DNA from: an uncultured Christensenellaceae bacterium
Lineage (GTDB): Bacteria; Bacillota; Clostridia; Christensenellales; Borkfalkiaceae
Length of the DNA: 64,000 nt
Assembly (NCBI GenBank): GCA_910587825.1
Contig: CAJUNJ010000003.1
Location: 1-64,000, forward strand
Direction: 5' to 3'
Positions 49,602-58,794 of this stretch are shown piece after piece. Both the position numbers and the translations under genes were made by a program. The notes below the pieces were generated by a model. The model saw only the letters and a list, made by a program, of their open reading frames with translations, was not told the origin of the DNA and ran no database searches. The stretch's first letter is position 1, and each line of letters opens with the position of its first letter.

Positions 49602-52600
49602 ATGATTAAAGCAGTTATATGTCCTGCGCTCAGCGCGGCGCTGGACAAACTTAAAGAAATAATATCCGACAACGAACTTAACGGCAAAAGCACCGTAATA
49701 TTTTGCGAGGACAGGCTTACGCTTGCCGCCGAGCGCACCGTATGCAACGCCGTCGGCGGAAGCTTTTCCGTGGGCGTGTATACCTTTGCCCGCTTTCTTT
49801 CTTCTGAGCGCGGCAAGCGTGAAGGCGTGTTGTCAAGTCAAGGGTCGGCAATGGTCATACGTGCCATTATAGAAAAGAACAGGGACAGGCTTAAACTTTT
49901 CGGCAGGTTTGCCGCCGCTTCGTCTGCGGGCGCGGTATACGACACTATAGCGCTGTTGTACGCTTCTAAAATTTCGCCCGAAGATGTTATGCGCGCAAGC
50001 GCGAGCGGTCTGCTTGAAAGCAAACTGCACGACATAGGCGTAATCTATTCTGAATACGTCAGATATCTGAAAGAAAACGGCAGGACGGACAGAAACGCAT
50101 ATCTCGGCGAACTGCCGGAAGTTATTGAAAAAAGCGCGCGCATTGCGGGAAGCCAAGTCATATTTTTAGGCTTCCAGTCGTTCACGCGCTCGTCGCTCGA
50201 ATGCGTGCGCGCGGCGTTCGGCAGGGCGCAAAGCGTGTACGGACTTTTTATCGGCGGTAAGGAAGAGCTGTATGTCAACGAAAGTTCTTCGGCGTTTATA
50301 GCAGCGGCGGAAGAGTTCGGCGGAGCGGTGTGCGAAAGGGTTGCAAGCGGGCTTATACCGCAGGCAGAGCTGTTGAGAAAAAGTCTGTTCGACCCCGAAA
50401 GCTTTTATTCCGGCAACAAGATGAACTGCGGAAACGTGCATATTTACGAGGCCGCCGACGAAGACGAAGAGCTGGAATTTATCGCCGCCAATATAAAAAA
50501 ACACGTCATAGACGGCGGAGAAAGATACGCCAAAATTTCGGTTATGCTTCCCGACGCGGCTTCGGCGGAGCGTGACGTAAAGCGGGTGTTTTCTCAGTAC
50601 CGCATACCTTACTATGCCGACATAAGACACAAACTGTCGGATCACCCCGTGTGCGCGTTTATCGTTAACTATTTAATATGCGCCTCTTCGGGCTGTCCGT
50701 TCAGGGAAACGGACGGAATAATTTCTTCTGTATTTTTCCCTGCGGACGGCGTTGACAAGGACATATTCCGCAACTATTTGCTAAGGCTTGCCAATTTCCG
50801 CGGCGGTATCAAAAGACAGCCCAAAAAGGAAATAACAGACTCGTTCGGCTTTAATACAGATACGATAACCTGCGTAAGGGACAAATTTTTGCGCGGGCTG
50901 GAATTTATCCCCGCAAAGGGCGGTATCTCCGACATATGCGTGGGTGTACGGCGTTTAATGGAAGATTTTTGCGTAAAGGAAAAGCTTGAAAGTCTTGCCG
51001 AAACGTACAGGGACGAATATCCTGCGGAGGCGGAGTTCAGTAAAAGGGTATACGAAGCCGTTTTATCGGTTTTAAGTGAAGCCGAAGATATATCCGACGC
51101 GGGATATATGCCGTTGAAAGAGTTTATAAAGGTGCTTAAAAGCGGATTTGACGCAACCGAAATTTCGCTTATACCGCCCAAGGCGGACGCAGTGTTCGTC
51201 GGTGATTTGGCGTCGACCGCAAACACGGGCAGTAACGTCGTTTTCGCCGTGCGGCTAACGGGCGACGTACCTGCTTCAAGCGCGGACACCGCCCTTCTTA
51301 CCGACAGAGAAATTTCCGCCCTTGAAAACGCAGACCTTGGCATATCCCCGAAGATAAGGCAGGTAAATATGCGCAGACGGGAAACTACGGCTTTGAATAT
51401 CTGCGCTTTCAGAAAATATCTGTACCTGACTTATCCCGTGCGTTCGGGCGGGGAAGAGTGTTCTTCAAGCGAAATTATCTCGTATGCGCAAGCCGTATTT
51501 GCGACGGCGCAGGGCTGGGCGTTAATGCCCGCCGAAGTCAGGCGGTTTAAAAATTCGGAAAAAACTTCGGTCTATTACTGCACCGAAAAACTGCCTGCTA
51601 TGAAGATGCTGTTTTCGCGTTCGGCGGGCGAAGTTTTAAGCGTTCTCGAAGAAAACGGTTATAAGAGCGAGGCGCGGGAAATTCTCGGCGAGAAGTCTGT
51701 CGGCAGCATAAACAACGGACGCGGGCTGTTCGTCGCTTACGACAGCATTTCGCCAACAGCGCTTGAAACTTATTTTACCTGCCCTTACCGCAACTTCATA
51801 CAGCAGGGGCTCAGGTTGCAGGAGAGGGAGGAGGGGCAACTCCGTCCCGTCGACACGGGCAACTTTATACATACTGTTTTACAGAATATCGCCCCCGAAC
51901 TGAACACGTTAAATTCTGCGGAAGAGGTACGGGCACGCGTGTACGCGCTTGCGGACGAACTGCTTGCGTCGCCGGTCTATTCTTCGCTTCAAGATTCCGA
52001 AAGCGGACGGTACACCGCCGAACGGCTTAAAGAAGAAGCGGGTGAAGTGTCGGCGGGTGCGTACGCCCAGATTGCGGCGTCGCTGTTTAAAGTAGAGGCG
52101 ACGGAAACAAAGTGTTCGGTTGCGCTTGACGGCGGAATTAAGATAAACGGGCGGATAGACAGGGTGGACTCCTTCGGCGATATGGTCAGGGTTATAGACT
52201 ACAAGACGGGTACGGTGGACGGTTCGCCTACAAAATATTATATGGGCTTGAAGTTACAGCTTCCGCTGTATCTGCTTTCGGCTTCTTCGGGCAGGCGTGC
52301 CGTGGGCGCATATTATTTTCCCGCTTCTACCGAATATAAGAGCAAGGCTGACGGCGTGTTCAGACTGCAAGGCTTTATGGACGGCGGGGATGAGGCCGTG
52401 TCGGCTTCCGACACGACTGTTAAACCAAAGGAAAAGAGTCAATTTTTCGACGCGTACCTTTCTGGCAAAAAGATAGACAGCGCAATGTCTACCGAAGATT
52501 TCGGCGACTTTATCGCCTATTCTTCCCTTGTCGCGCGTAAGGGCGCAAAGGAGATGCTTGACGGCAATATTACGCCGTCGCCTGCCGCCGACGCTTGTAA

Positions 52601-52724
52601 GTACTGTAAGGCGGGCGGAAGCTGCGGCTTCGAAGAGGGCGTTGACGGGCAGGAGAGGGATTGCCGTACCGTCAGATGTTCCGAGATTGCCGAAATAGTA
52701 AAAAGACAGAGGAGCGGGCAATGA
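49602..52724 (+). CDS. addB: ATP-dependent helicase/nuclease subunit B
   Basis: The AddAB enzyme processes double-strand DNA ends for recombination. The 1,040-residue protein has an inactive-helicase-like body (VIFCEDRLTLAAERTV near the start) and a C-terminal RecB-type nuclease domain with GRIDRVDSFGDMVRVIDYKTG. The four-Cys iron-sulphur staple is complete: one Cys in YFTCPYRNF before the nuclease and C-x2-C-x5-C in CKYCKAGGSC after it. The Walker A motif at the N-terminus of Bacillus AddB (GxxGxGKT) is missing; this one starts MIKAVICPALSAALDKL. Four bases overlap addA. Probably leaderless. Confidence 0.92.
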   Translation: MIKAVICPALSAALDKLKEIISDNELNGKSTVIFCEDRLTLAAERTVCNAVGGSFSVGVYTFARFLSSERGKREGVLSSQGSAMVIRAIIEKNRDRLKLFGRFAAASSAGAVYDTIALLYASKISPEDVMRASASGLLESKLHDIGVIYSEYVRYLKENGRTDRNAYLGELPEVIEKSARIAGSQVIFLGFQSFTRSSLECVRAAFGRAQSVYGLFIGGKEELYVNESSSAFIAAAEEFGGAVCERVASGLIPQAELLRKSLFDPESFYSGNKMNCGNVHIYEAADEDEELEFIAANIKKHVIDGGERYAKISVMLPDAASAERDVKRVFSQYRIPYYADIRHKLSDHPVCAFIVNYLICASSGCPFRETDGIISSVFFPADGVDKDIFRNYLLRLANFRGGIKRQPKKEITDSFGFNTDTITCVRDKFLRGLEFIPAKGGISDICVGVRRLMEDFCVKEKLESLAETYRDEYPAEAEFSKRVYEAVLSVLSEAEDISDAGYMPLKEFIKVLKSGFDATEISLIPPKADAVFVGDLASTANTGSNVVFAVRLTGDVPASSADTALLTDREISALENADLGISPKIRQVNMRRRETTALNICAFRKYLYLTYPVRSGGEECSSSEIISYAQAVFATAQGWALMPAEVRRFKNSEKTSVYYCTEKLPAMKMLFSRSAGEVLSVLEENGYKSEAREILGEKSVGSINNGRGLFVAYDSISPTALETYFTCPYRNFIQQGLRLQEREEGQLRPVDTGNFIHTVLQNIAPELNTLNSAEEVRARVYALADELLASPVYSSLQDSESGRYTAERLKEEAGEVSAGAYAQIAASLFKVEATETKCSVALDGGIKINGRIDRVDSFGDMVRVIDYKTGTVDGSPTKYYMGLKLQLPLYLLSASSGRRAVGAYYFPASTEYKSKADGVFRLQGFMDGGDEAVSASDTTVKPKEKSQFFDAYLSGKKIDSAMSTEDFGDFIAYSSLVARKGAKEMLDGNITPSPAADACKYCKAGGSCGFEEGVDGQERDCRTVRCSEIAEIVKRQRSGQ

Positions 52725-55700
52725 AAATTACGGAAGAACAGCGTGCGGCGATAGACAGCGCCGGCAGGACTATTGTGTCGGCCTCCGCGGGAAGCGGCAA
52801 AACCTTCGTTATGATACAAAAGCTCGTCGCGGCGATACGCGGCGGGGTCGACCTTGACAACGTGCTTGCCGTAACGTTTACCAAAAAGGCGGCTGCGCAG
52901 ATGAAAGAAAAACTTCGTTCTGCGCTTATTGCGGGTATGGACGGCGCGCCCGCGGAAATAAGAACCCGCCTTAAAGTACAGCTTTCGAAAATTTCGTCGG
53001 CAAGCATTTCGACGATACACGCGTTCTGCGCTAAACTTTTGCGCACGTACTTTTACGCGGTCGGCATAGACGGCGGGTTTGACATAATTTCTTCCGACGA
53101 TGCTTCTGCGAAGGATTTTAAAAACCGTACCCTCGAAAATATGTTCGAGCGGTACTATAACGAGGATAACGCCTATTTTAAGACGCTTTTGAAGTGTTAC
53201 AGGAAAAAGCGTGGCGACGCATATCTTAAAAATCTTATAGTGTCGTCGTACGAAAAACTGCGTATCAACGCAGATTACGCCGACATACTCGACGGAGCGG
53301 CTGGTGTATACGCGCAGGGCGGGTTCGAAGAAATTTGCACTCAACTTAAAGAATACCGCAACGCCCAGTACAAGCTGTTGAAAGGCGAAGTCGAAAGGTT
53401 TGCTTCCGGCTTCAAAGCCCCCCGACCCGAATACGCCAAAATTCTCGGCGAAATGCTTTCGGCGCTGGATATGGCGGGGCAAACGGGCATTTTCGACCCC
53501 GCGCCTCCCCTTGCCGTGACACGCAAACCCGTCGATAAAACCGAAGAACAAAAGCTTGCGGGCGAAAAGTTTAAGGCGTTTAAGGATGAGATAACCGCAA
53601 AGTACAAGTCTGTGCGCGGGGACATGGGCGACAGGGATACCGAGAGGTTGAAATTTAATGAAAGCGGAATGATTGCTGTCGCGTTTGCCGGTATACTTAA
53701 AGATTTCGACAGGGAATATACCGCGGTCAAACGCGAAGAAAACAAGCTTGACTATAACGATTTGGAGCATCTGACCTTAAAACTTCTTGCCGACGAAAGC
53801 GTGCGCGCCGAAATAAACGGCAGATATATCTGCGTGTTCGTAGACGAATATCAGGACGTCAATCCCGTGCAGGAGCGCATTATATCGCTTATCGGCGGTG
53901 AAGATACATTTCTCGTCGGCGACGTTAAGCAGGCAATATACGGCTTCCGCGGAAGCAAGTCGCTGTTCTTTGCAGAAAAGTACGACCGCTTCCACGGCGG
54001 TGACGGCAACGCGTTAAGGCTGTCAAGCAACTTCCGTTCGTCGGACGGCGTAATAAATTTCGTCAATTCGCTGTTTTCGGGAATTATGACAGAGAGAAGC
54101 TGTGGGTTCGACTATTCTCGCGGAAGCGCAATGAAGCGTGGCGGACGTTATCCCGAAGGATACGGTTCGGCGCAGATACATATCTTCGGCAGTGACGAAG
54201 AAGAACGGGTTGCGCCGCAGGTGTATTCGGTCAAGGAGAGCGGGCGCGGCGCGGAATATACCCGCGAAGGGCTTGCCGTTCTCGAAATAGTCGAAAGGGA
54301 ATTAAAGTCCAAACATTACGATTTGCAGTCGGGTGAAATGGTTGACACGCAGGCCGGAGATATCTGCATACTGACGCGCAAGCGCAACAGGAACGCGTCC
54401 GAAATAGTGCGTGCGCTTACGGACGCGGGCTACCCCGTTGCGGGCGCGCAGGAAGCAAATATTTTAAACCGTCCCGAAGTAAAAAGAATACTTGACATAC
54501 TTTCATACATAGACAATGCGGAACAGGACATTCCGCTTACAACCGCTTTGCTTTCGCCGCTCGGCGGGCTGGACTGCGACGAGCTTGCTTCGATAAGAAT
54601 TGCCGCAAAGGGGTCGGGCAGAACACCGTTCAGGGAATGCTGTAAAAAGTACGCTTCGCGCTTCAACGATGAAATATCGCAAAAGCTTAACGCATTTTAC
54701 GCCCGTGCCGAACGTCTGCGCGGACTTGCGGGGGTATTTTCCGCCTCAGAAATAATAGACGAAATTTTACAGACTACGGGGCTTGAAGCCGCGTATTCGG
54801 CAGGGGGCGGGGAAAAACTTAAAAATATCCGTCGGCTCTGTGCGGAAGGGGGGACGTTGGGCACGTCCGCGCTTCTTGCCAAGCTTAAAGACGGATACGA
54901 AATTTCCGCACCCGCTTCGGCATCGTCGGACAGTATAAAAATTCTTACTATGCACGCAAGCAAGGGGTTGGAATTTCCCGTTGTAATAATTGCCGACGTC
55001 TGCGCGGGGTTCAAGGGCAGGGAACAGTCCGAAATGCTGTTTGACGAAGAATACGGTTTTGCACCCAAATATTTCGACTATGAAAATAAGCTTACGGGCA
55101 ACACGGTGTTAAGACGGCTTGCTTCGGTTAAGGAGAGTGCGGAAGAACTTAAAAACGAATTGAATTTATTCTACGTGGCGTGTACGCGCGCGATGTGCAA
55201 CCTGCACGTTATGGCGCGGGAAATAATGCCGTTTACTCCGCTCGGCGCAACGGATGCGGGATGTTATTCCAAACTGTTCGATATATCGCTGTACTCGCCC
55301 GAAATAATGGAAAAGCCTGCCGCTCCCGAAAAGCGGGAAAGCGTTAAGCTTATCTCCAAACCCGACGGAGATAGCGGACGCATAAGCAGTCTGTTTATGC
55401 GCGGATACGACTATTCGCAAAGCGTAAACCTTCCCGTCAAAAGTTCGGCTTCGGCAATATTGAAACTTAACGATGACGGCGGCTATGCGGTGCACGCGTT
55501 GTTTTCGGGCGAGGGAGAGACCGACTCTGACAAGGGAACGGCGTACCACAGATTTCTCGAACTGTGCGATTTTTCCGTAAAGGACGTTGCGGGTATCACA
55601 GACGAACTCGAAAAATTTCTTGCGCAGGGAAAATTAACCGACAGACAGCGTTCTGCGCTGGATGCGGAAGAGCTTGCCGAAATTCTTAAAATGCCTGTAT

Positions 55701-56017
55701 TCTCAGAACTCGGCGGGGCGGAAATTTACCGCGAACGGGAATTTTTATGCAGAATGCCTGCAAACGCCGTGCTGCCGACGGAAGCCGAGGACGGCGTGCT
55801 TGTACAGGGCGCGATAGATATGCTTGCGCAGACGCGCTCGGGCTATAAAATCATAGACTATAAATATTCGTCCAAGAGCGACGGCCAACTTATAAAAAAG
55901 TATGCTCCGCAGCTTGCGCTGTACAAAAAGGCGGTCGCGCTTATAACCCAAACCGACGAAAGCAAAATTTCGGCGTCGATAGTCAATATCTATGCAAAGC
56001 GCCAGATAAACTTATAA
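52721..56017 (+). CDS. addA: ATP-dependent helicase/nuclease subunit A
   Basis: Started at 52721 (MKITEEQRAAID) with an AGGAGCGGG site, overlapping addB; 1,098 residues. UvrD-type helicase motifs in order: VSASAGSGKTF (Walker A), VFVDEYQDVNP (II), VGDVKQAIYGFRG (III), LTMHASKGLEFPVV (V) and FYVACTRAMC (VI). The C-terminal nuclease domain has GAIDMLAQ and IIDYKYSSK. It is the motor and one of two nucleases of AddAB. Shorter than the 1,232 residues of Bacillus AddA. Confidence 0.95.
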   Translation: MKITEEQRAAIDSAGRTIVSASAGSGKTFVMIQKLVAAIRGGVDLDNVLAVTFTKKAAAQMKEKLRSALIAGMDGAPAEIRTRLKVQLSKISSASISTIHAFCAKLLRTYFYAVGIDGGFDIISSDDASAKDFKNRTLENMFERYYNEDNAYFKTLLKCYRKKRGDAYLKNLIVSSYEKLRINADYADILDGAAGVYAQGGFEEICTQLKEYRNAQYKLLKGEVERFASGFKAPRPEYAKILGEMLSALDMAGQTGIFDPAPPLAVTRKPVDKTEEQKLAGEKFKAFKDEITAKYKSVRGDMGDRDTERLKFNESGMIAVAFAGILKDFDREYTAVKREENKLDYNDLEHLTLKLLADESVRAEINGRYICVFVDEYQDVNPVQERIISLIGGEDTFLVGDVKQAIYGFRGSKSLFFAEKYDRFHGGDGNALRLSSNFRSSDGVINFVNSLFSGIMTERSCGFDYSRGSAMKRGGRYPEGYGSAQIHIFGSDEEERVAPQVYSVKESGRGAEYTREGLAVLEIVERELKSKHYDLQSGEMVDTQAGDICILTRKRNRNASEIVRALTDAGYPVAGAQEANILNRPEVKRILDILSYIDNAEQDIPLTTALLSPLGGLDCDELASIRIAAKGSGRTPFRECCKKYASRFNDEISQKLNAFYARAERLRGLAGVFSASEIIDEILQTTGLEAAYSAGGGEKLKNIRRLCAEGGTLGTSALLAKLKDGYEISAPASASSDSIKILTMHASKGLEFPVVIIADVCAGFKGREQSEMLFDEEYGFAPKYFDYENKLTGNTVLRRLASVKESAEELKNELNLFYVACTRAMCNLHVMAREIMPFTPLGATDAGCYSKLFDISLYSPEIMEKPAAPEKRESVKLISKPDGDSGRISSLFMRGYDYSQSVNLPVKSSASAILKLNDDGGYAVHALFSGEGETDSDKGTAYHRFLELCDFSVKDVAGITDELEKFLAQGKLTDRQRSALDAEELAEILKMPVFSELGGAEIYREREFLCRMPANAVLPTEAEDGVLVQGAIDMLAQTRSGYKIIDYKYSSKSDGQLIKKYAPQLALYKKAVALITQTDESKISASIVNIYAKRQINL

Positions 56018-56026
56018 AAAGTCAAA

Positions 56027-56062
56027 ATATCCGTCCTTTCGCAACCGAAGGGCGGATATAAT
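56027..56062 (+). promoter_or_regulatory. addA terminator-like hairpin whose arm contains the next -10 box
   Basis: ATATCCGTCCTTTCG (56027-56041) pairs with CGAAGGGCGGATAT (56046-56059) with a bulge and a G-U. TATAAT (56057-56062) overlaps its 3' arm and stands seven bases before the ATG at 56070. No good -35 box is at the usual distance. Confidence 0.5.
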
Positions 56063-56069
56063 CTTATAT

Positions 56070-56684
56070 ATGTTTACGAAGTTAATCAACGGCGCATACA
56101 GCGCAATTTCATCGGTAAAGTTTGACACTCTTATGTGGATAATATGCGGTACATTCGCGGGCATATTTTTCGTCACGCTTATCGCAACGGTGTTCACGCG
56201 GAAAATCGGCATGGCAAACAAGAGACCCTTTCTATGCCTTGTCAACGCATATACGGCGGTAACTCTTGCCGCGGTTTCTACGGTAAACGGCTTTCCGCAG
56301 TCCGTGCTTGCGGCGGCGGCGTTCTGGTGCGTCGCATATATTGCGTACGGCGTGCTGTGCGCATTTACCAAACCTCAACCGCCGGTTGAAAAACAAATTG
56401 CAATTTCGGCTTTGCCCGCCGCGTTGCCCGCTTCTGTTCAGGCAAGAAAGGCAAGGGTGGACGTGCCCGCCGCAAAAAGCACGGTAAGGCTTGACCACGC
56501 CGTCACCGTCACCGATAACCTTTTAAGAAAAAATTTGGGCAAGGGCGACCGTCAGGAACTTGAAAAACTTAAAAACACACTTGTCGTGTTGCAGATGAAG
56601 GGTACGCTTACGCCTGCGGAGTCCGACATTTTAAACGACAATTTTAACGCCCTTTTGAAACTTATGGCAAAATACAATATATAA
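56070..56684 (+). CDS. Membrane protein of unknown function
   Basis: The 204-residue protein has three membrane helices (about 22-43, 55-72 and 78-98). A cytoplasmic tail of about 100 residues follows, with an Ala/Pro-rich linker (ALPAALPASVQA) and a charged helical end (RKNLGKGDRQELEKLKNTL, then AESDILNDNFNALLKLMAKY). No family recognised. It has no ribosome binding site and lies directly behind addA, either read through from it or from the -10 box inside the hairpin. Confidence 0.65.
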   Translation: MFTKLINGAYSAISSVKFDTLMWIICGTFAGIFFVTLIATVFTRKIGMANKRPFLCLVNAYTAVTLAAVSTVNGFPQSVLAAAAFWCVAYIAYGVLCAFTKPQPPVEKQIAISALPAALPASVQARKARVDVPAAKSTVRLDHAVTVTDNLLRKNLGKGDRQELEKLKNTLVVLQMKGTLTPAESDILNDNFNALLKLMAKYNI

Positions 56685-56794
56685 ACGGTTCACAAACTTT
56701 TATTTGTCGGCAACACAAATAATGCCGAAAATCGGCAAGGGTGAAGTTCGACCGTTAAGCCGATTTACGATAACGGCAAATTTTTGTGAATAAA
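56685..56794. other. Intergenic region with several inverted repeats
   Basis: TTCACAAA (56689-56696) is complementary to TTTGTGAA (56783-56790), and GCCGA-AAA-TCGGC lies between. The stretch could fold as one branched RNA between convergent genes. No known RNA family recognised. Confidence 0.35.
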
Positions 56795-57307
56795 TTAGAT
56801 CGTTTTCAGATTAGTCTGAACGTATTCGCCCTGCTTTTGCGCTTTTTTAAGAACTTCGCCCGTCAGCGGGGTTCCGCGCCTGAAAAGTATTTTTCCGTTC
56901 TTTTTGACGTCGCTTTTTATTATGCGCGCGCTGTTCTTTACAATAACCGCATCTCCGCAGACAACGTCTTCCGCGGAGAATTTTTTATTTCCTACGTGCG
57001 CAGACGTGACGGCGTTCTTATCGCATGTAATTTCGGTAAGTTTGCCGAGATACAGCCCTTCGCAGTCGAAAACCGGTCTTCCCAGCCTTAACGGACGCGC
57101 TGCGGCGTATTGACTTTCTGCTTCTTCGAAGGTCACGCTTTCGCGCACGCTTTTTATATTTTTGAAATCTATTGTAAATTCTCTTTCGTTTTCGTCGGCG
57201 CATACGAGATATTCAAGCTTGTTGCCGTTTGCAAATACGGACAATACGTATCCGCTTTTACCCGCCGTGCCGTTTACTTTTTTTCCGAATAATTCCGAAA
57301 TTTTCAT
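56795..57307 (-). CDS. PRC-barrel domain protein
   Basis: Started at 57307, where AGGTGA lies five bases upstream; 170 residues. KISELFGKKVNGTAGKSGYV is a PRC-barrel start, and RLGRPVFDCEGLYLGKLTEI (about 73-92) a second one, so the protein seems to hold two barrels. A third short segment (KNGKILFRRGTPLTGEVLKKA) resembles the end of PilT/YlmC-like proteins. PRC barrels occur in RimM and in sporulation proteins of the YlmC group; the role here is open. Not near ribosomal maturation genes. Confidence 0.75.
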   Translation of the reverse strand: MKISELFGKKVNGTAGKSGYVLSVFANGNKLEYLVCADENEREFTIDFKNIKSVRESVTFEEAESQYAAARPLRLGRPVFDCEGLYLGKLTEITCDKNAVTSAHVGNKKFSAEDVVCGDAVIVKNSARIIKSDVKKNGKILFRRGTPLTGEVLKKAQKQGEYVQTNLKTI

Positions 57308-57323
57308 AAAAATCACCTCACGT

Positions 57324-57352
57324 TTTATATTATTTCGCAGGCGGACTTTAAA
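57324..57352 (-). promoter_or_regulatory. Predicted promoter of the PRC-barrel gene
   Basis: On the minus strand TTTAAA (57352-57347) and TATAAA (57329-57324), 17-base spacer, with a ribosome binding site between it and the ATG. Confidence 0.6.
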
Positions 57353-57434
57353 TCACGCCGTAAATTAAATCATTTTGTCGATTTTTTATATTACTTCACA
57401 ATCTGCGTCTAATTATTTAAAACCTTTAAATTCT

Positions 57435-57463
57435 TTGACAGTTGAAAAAAATTAGTGTACACT
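57435..57463 (+). promoter_or_regulatory. Promoter of nadBC
   Basis: TTGACA (57435-57440) and TACACT (57458-57463), 17-base spacer; eleven bases to the ATG at 57475, without a ribosome binding site. Confidence 0.7.
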
Positions 57464-57474
57464 TAAATTGATTT

Positions 57475-58794
57475 ATGAAAAGACGATACGACGTAATAAT
57501 CGTCGGTGCAGGCGTTGCGGGACTTTACTGTGCGCTAAACCTGCCCGAAAATAAAAGCGTGCTTGTAATCTGCAAGGGAACGCCCGATAAAAGCGACAGC
57601 TATCTTGCCCAGGGCGGTATCTGCCGTCTGCGCGGCGAGGAAGATTACCAAAGTTATTTCGACGACACGATGCGCGCGGGACACGGCGAAAACAACCGTA
57701 AGGCGGTAGAGTGTATGATTCGCGGTTCCGTAGCCGTGACGGACAGACTTATATCGCTCGGCGTAGACTTTGCACGCAATGCGGACGGCTCGCTTGCCGC
57801 CACGCGCGAAGGCGGGCATTCGGCAAACAGAATTTGTTTTCACGAAGACTGCACGGGTATGGAAATAACCACACGTCTAATGGAAAAAGTAAGTTTGCTT
57901 AAAAACGTTGAAATAGTTCCGGAAGTGACTATGCTTGACGTCATTACTTCGGATAAGGGCTGCTTCGGCATTGTCGCATGTAAAAAGGACGGGGCGGCGT
58001 TTAAAATTTTTTCCGATTACACCGTGCTTGCGTGCGGAGGAATAGGCGGAATATTCCGCAAGTCTACAAACTTCCGTATTCTCACGGGCGACGGCGTGGC
58101 AATCTGCCTTAAACGCGGAATAGCGGTGGACAACGTAAACTATATACAAATTCATCCCACGACGCTGTATTCCGAAAAATCGGGCAGGTGCTTTCTCATT
58201 TCGGAATCGGTTCGCGGAGAGGGTGCGGTGCTGCTTGATAAAAATTTCAAACGCTTCACCGACGAACTTCAACCCCGCGACGTGGTGACAAAAGAAATTT
58301 ACAGACAGATGCAAAAGGATGAGACGCCTTTCGTTTGGCTTGATATGCGCCCGATACCGCCCGAAGAGATTGAAAGACATTTCCCCACCATTGTAAAAAA
58401 ATGTGCCGAAGAGGGGATAGACGTATTTACGCAACCCGTTCCCGTAGTTCCCGCACAGCACTATTTTATGGGCGGGGTGAGAAGCGGACTTGACGGACGC
58501 ACGACTAAAAACAGACTTTACGCCGTCGGGGAAACCTGCTGTAACGGCGTGCACGGCGCAAACAGACTTGCTTCCAATTCATTGCTTGAAAGTTTGCTGT
58601 TTGCCGAACGCGCCGCAAAGGATATAGCGGAAAATTACGCGACGGCGGATGAAAGAGATATTTCTTATGCGGAAAGCCTGCTTGACGACGATGAATACGC
58701 CGACGCGGGCAAACTGCTTGAAAGTTATAAAACACTGTTATTGAACGCTATAAGGGAGGAGGAGAATGTCAGACCCCGTAACGTTCGCGGTTAA
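57475..58794 (+). CDS. nadB: L-aspartate oxidase
   Basis: This FAD enzyme oxidises aspartate to iminoaspartate, the first step of NAD synthesis. The 439-residue protein has VGAGVAGLYCALNL for FAD, SYLAQGGICR, REGGHSANRI, HPTTLY, ESVRGEGAVLLD and GVRSGLDGRTT, and GETCCNGVHGANRLASNSL near the end. It lacks about 90 C-terminal residues of the Escherichia coli enzyme, as short Clostridia forms do. nadA, the usual partner, is not beside it. The mRNA seems to have a leader of at most five bases. Confidence 0.93.
   Translation: MKRRYDVIIVGAGVAGLYCALNLPENKSVLVICKGTPDKSDSYLAQGGICRLRGEEDYQSYFDDTMRAGHGENNRKAVECMIRGSVAVTDRLISLGVDFARNADGSLAATREGGHSANRICFHEDCTGMEITTRLMEKVSLLKNVEIVPEVTMLDVITSDKGCFGIVACKKDGAAFKIFSDYTVLACGGIGGIFRKSTNFRILTGDGVAICLKRGIAVDNVNYIQIHPTTLYSEKSGRCFLISESVRGEGAVLLDKNFKRFTDELQPRDVVTKEIYRQMQKDETPFVWLDMRPIPPEEIERHFPTIVKKCAEEGIDVFTQPVPVVPAQHYFMGGVRSGLDGRTTKNRLYAVGETCCNGVHGANRLASNSLLESLLFAERAAKDIAENYATADERDISYAESLLDDDEYADAGKLLESYKTLLLNAIREEENVRPRNVRG

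Noticed and set aside
52517..53770. A 417-codon minus-strand frame across addB and addA
   Set aside because: Opposite to conserved helicase motifs; composition typical of an antisense frame.
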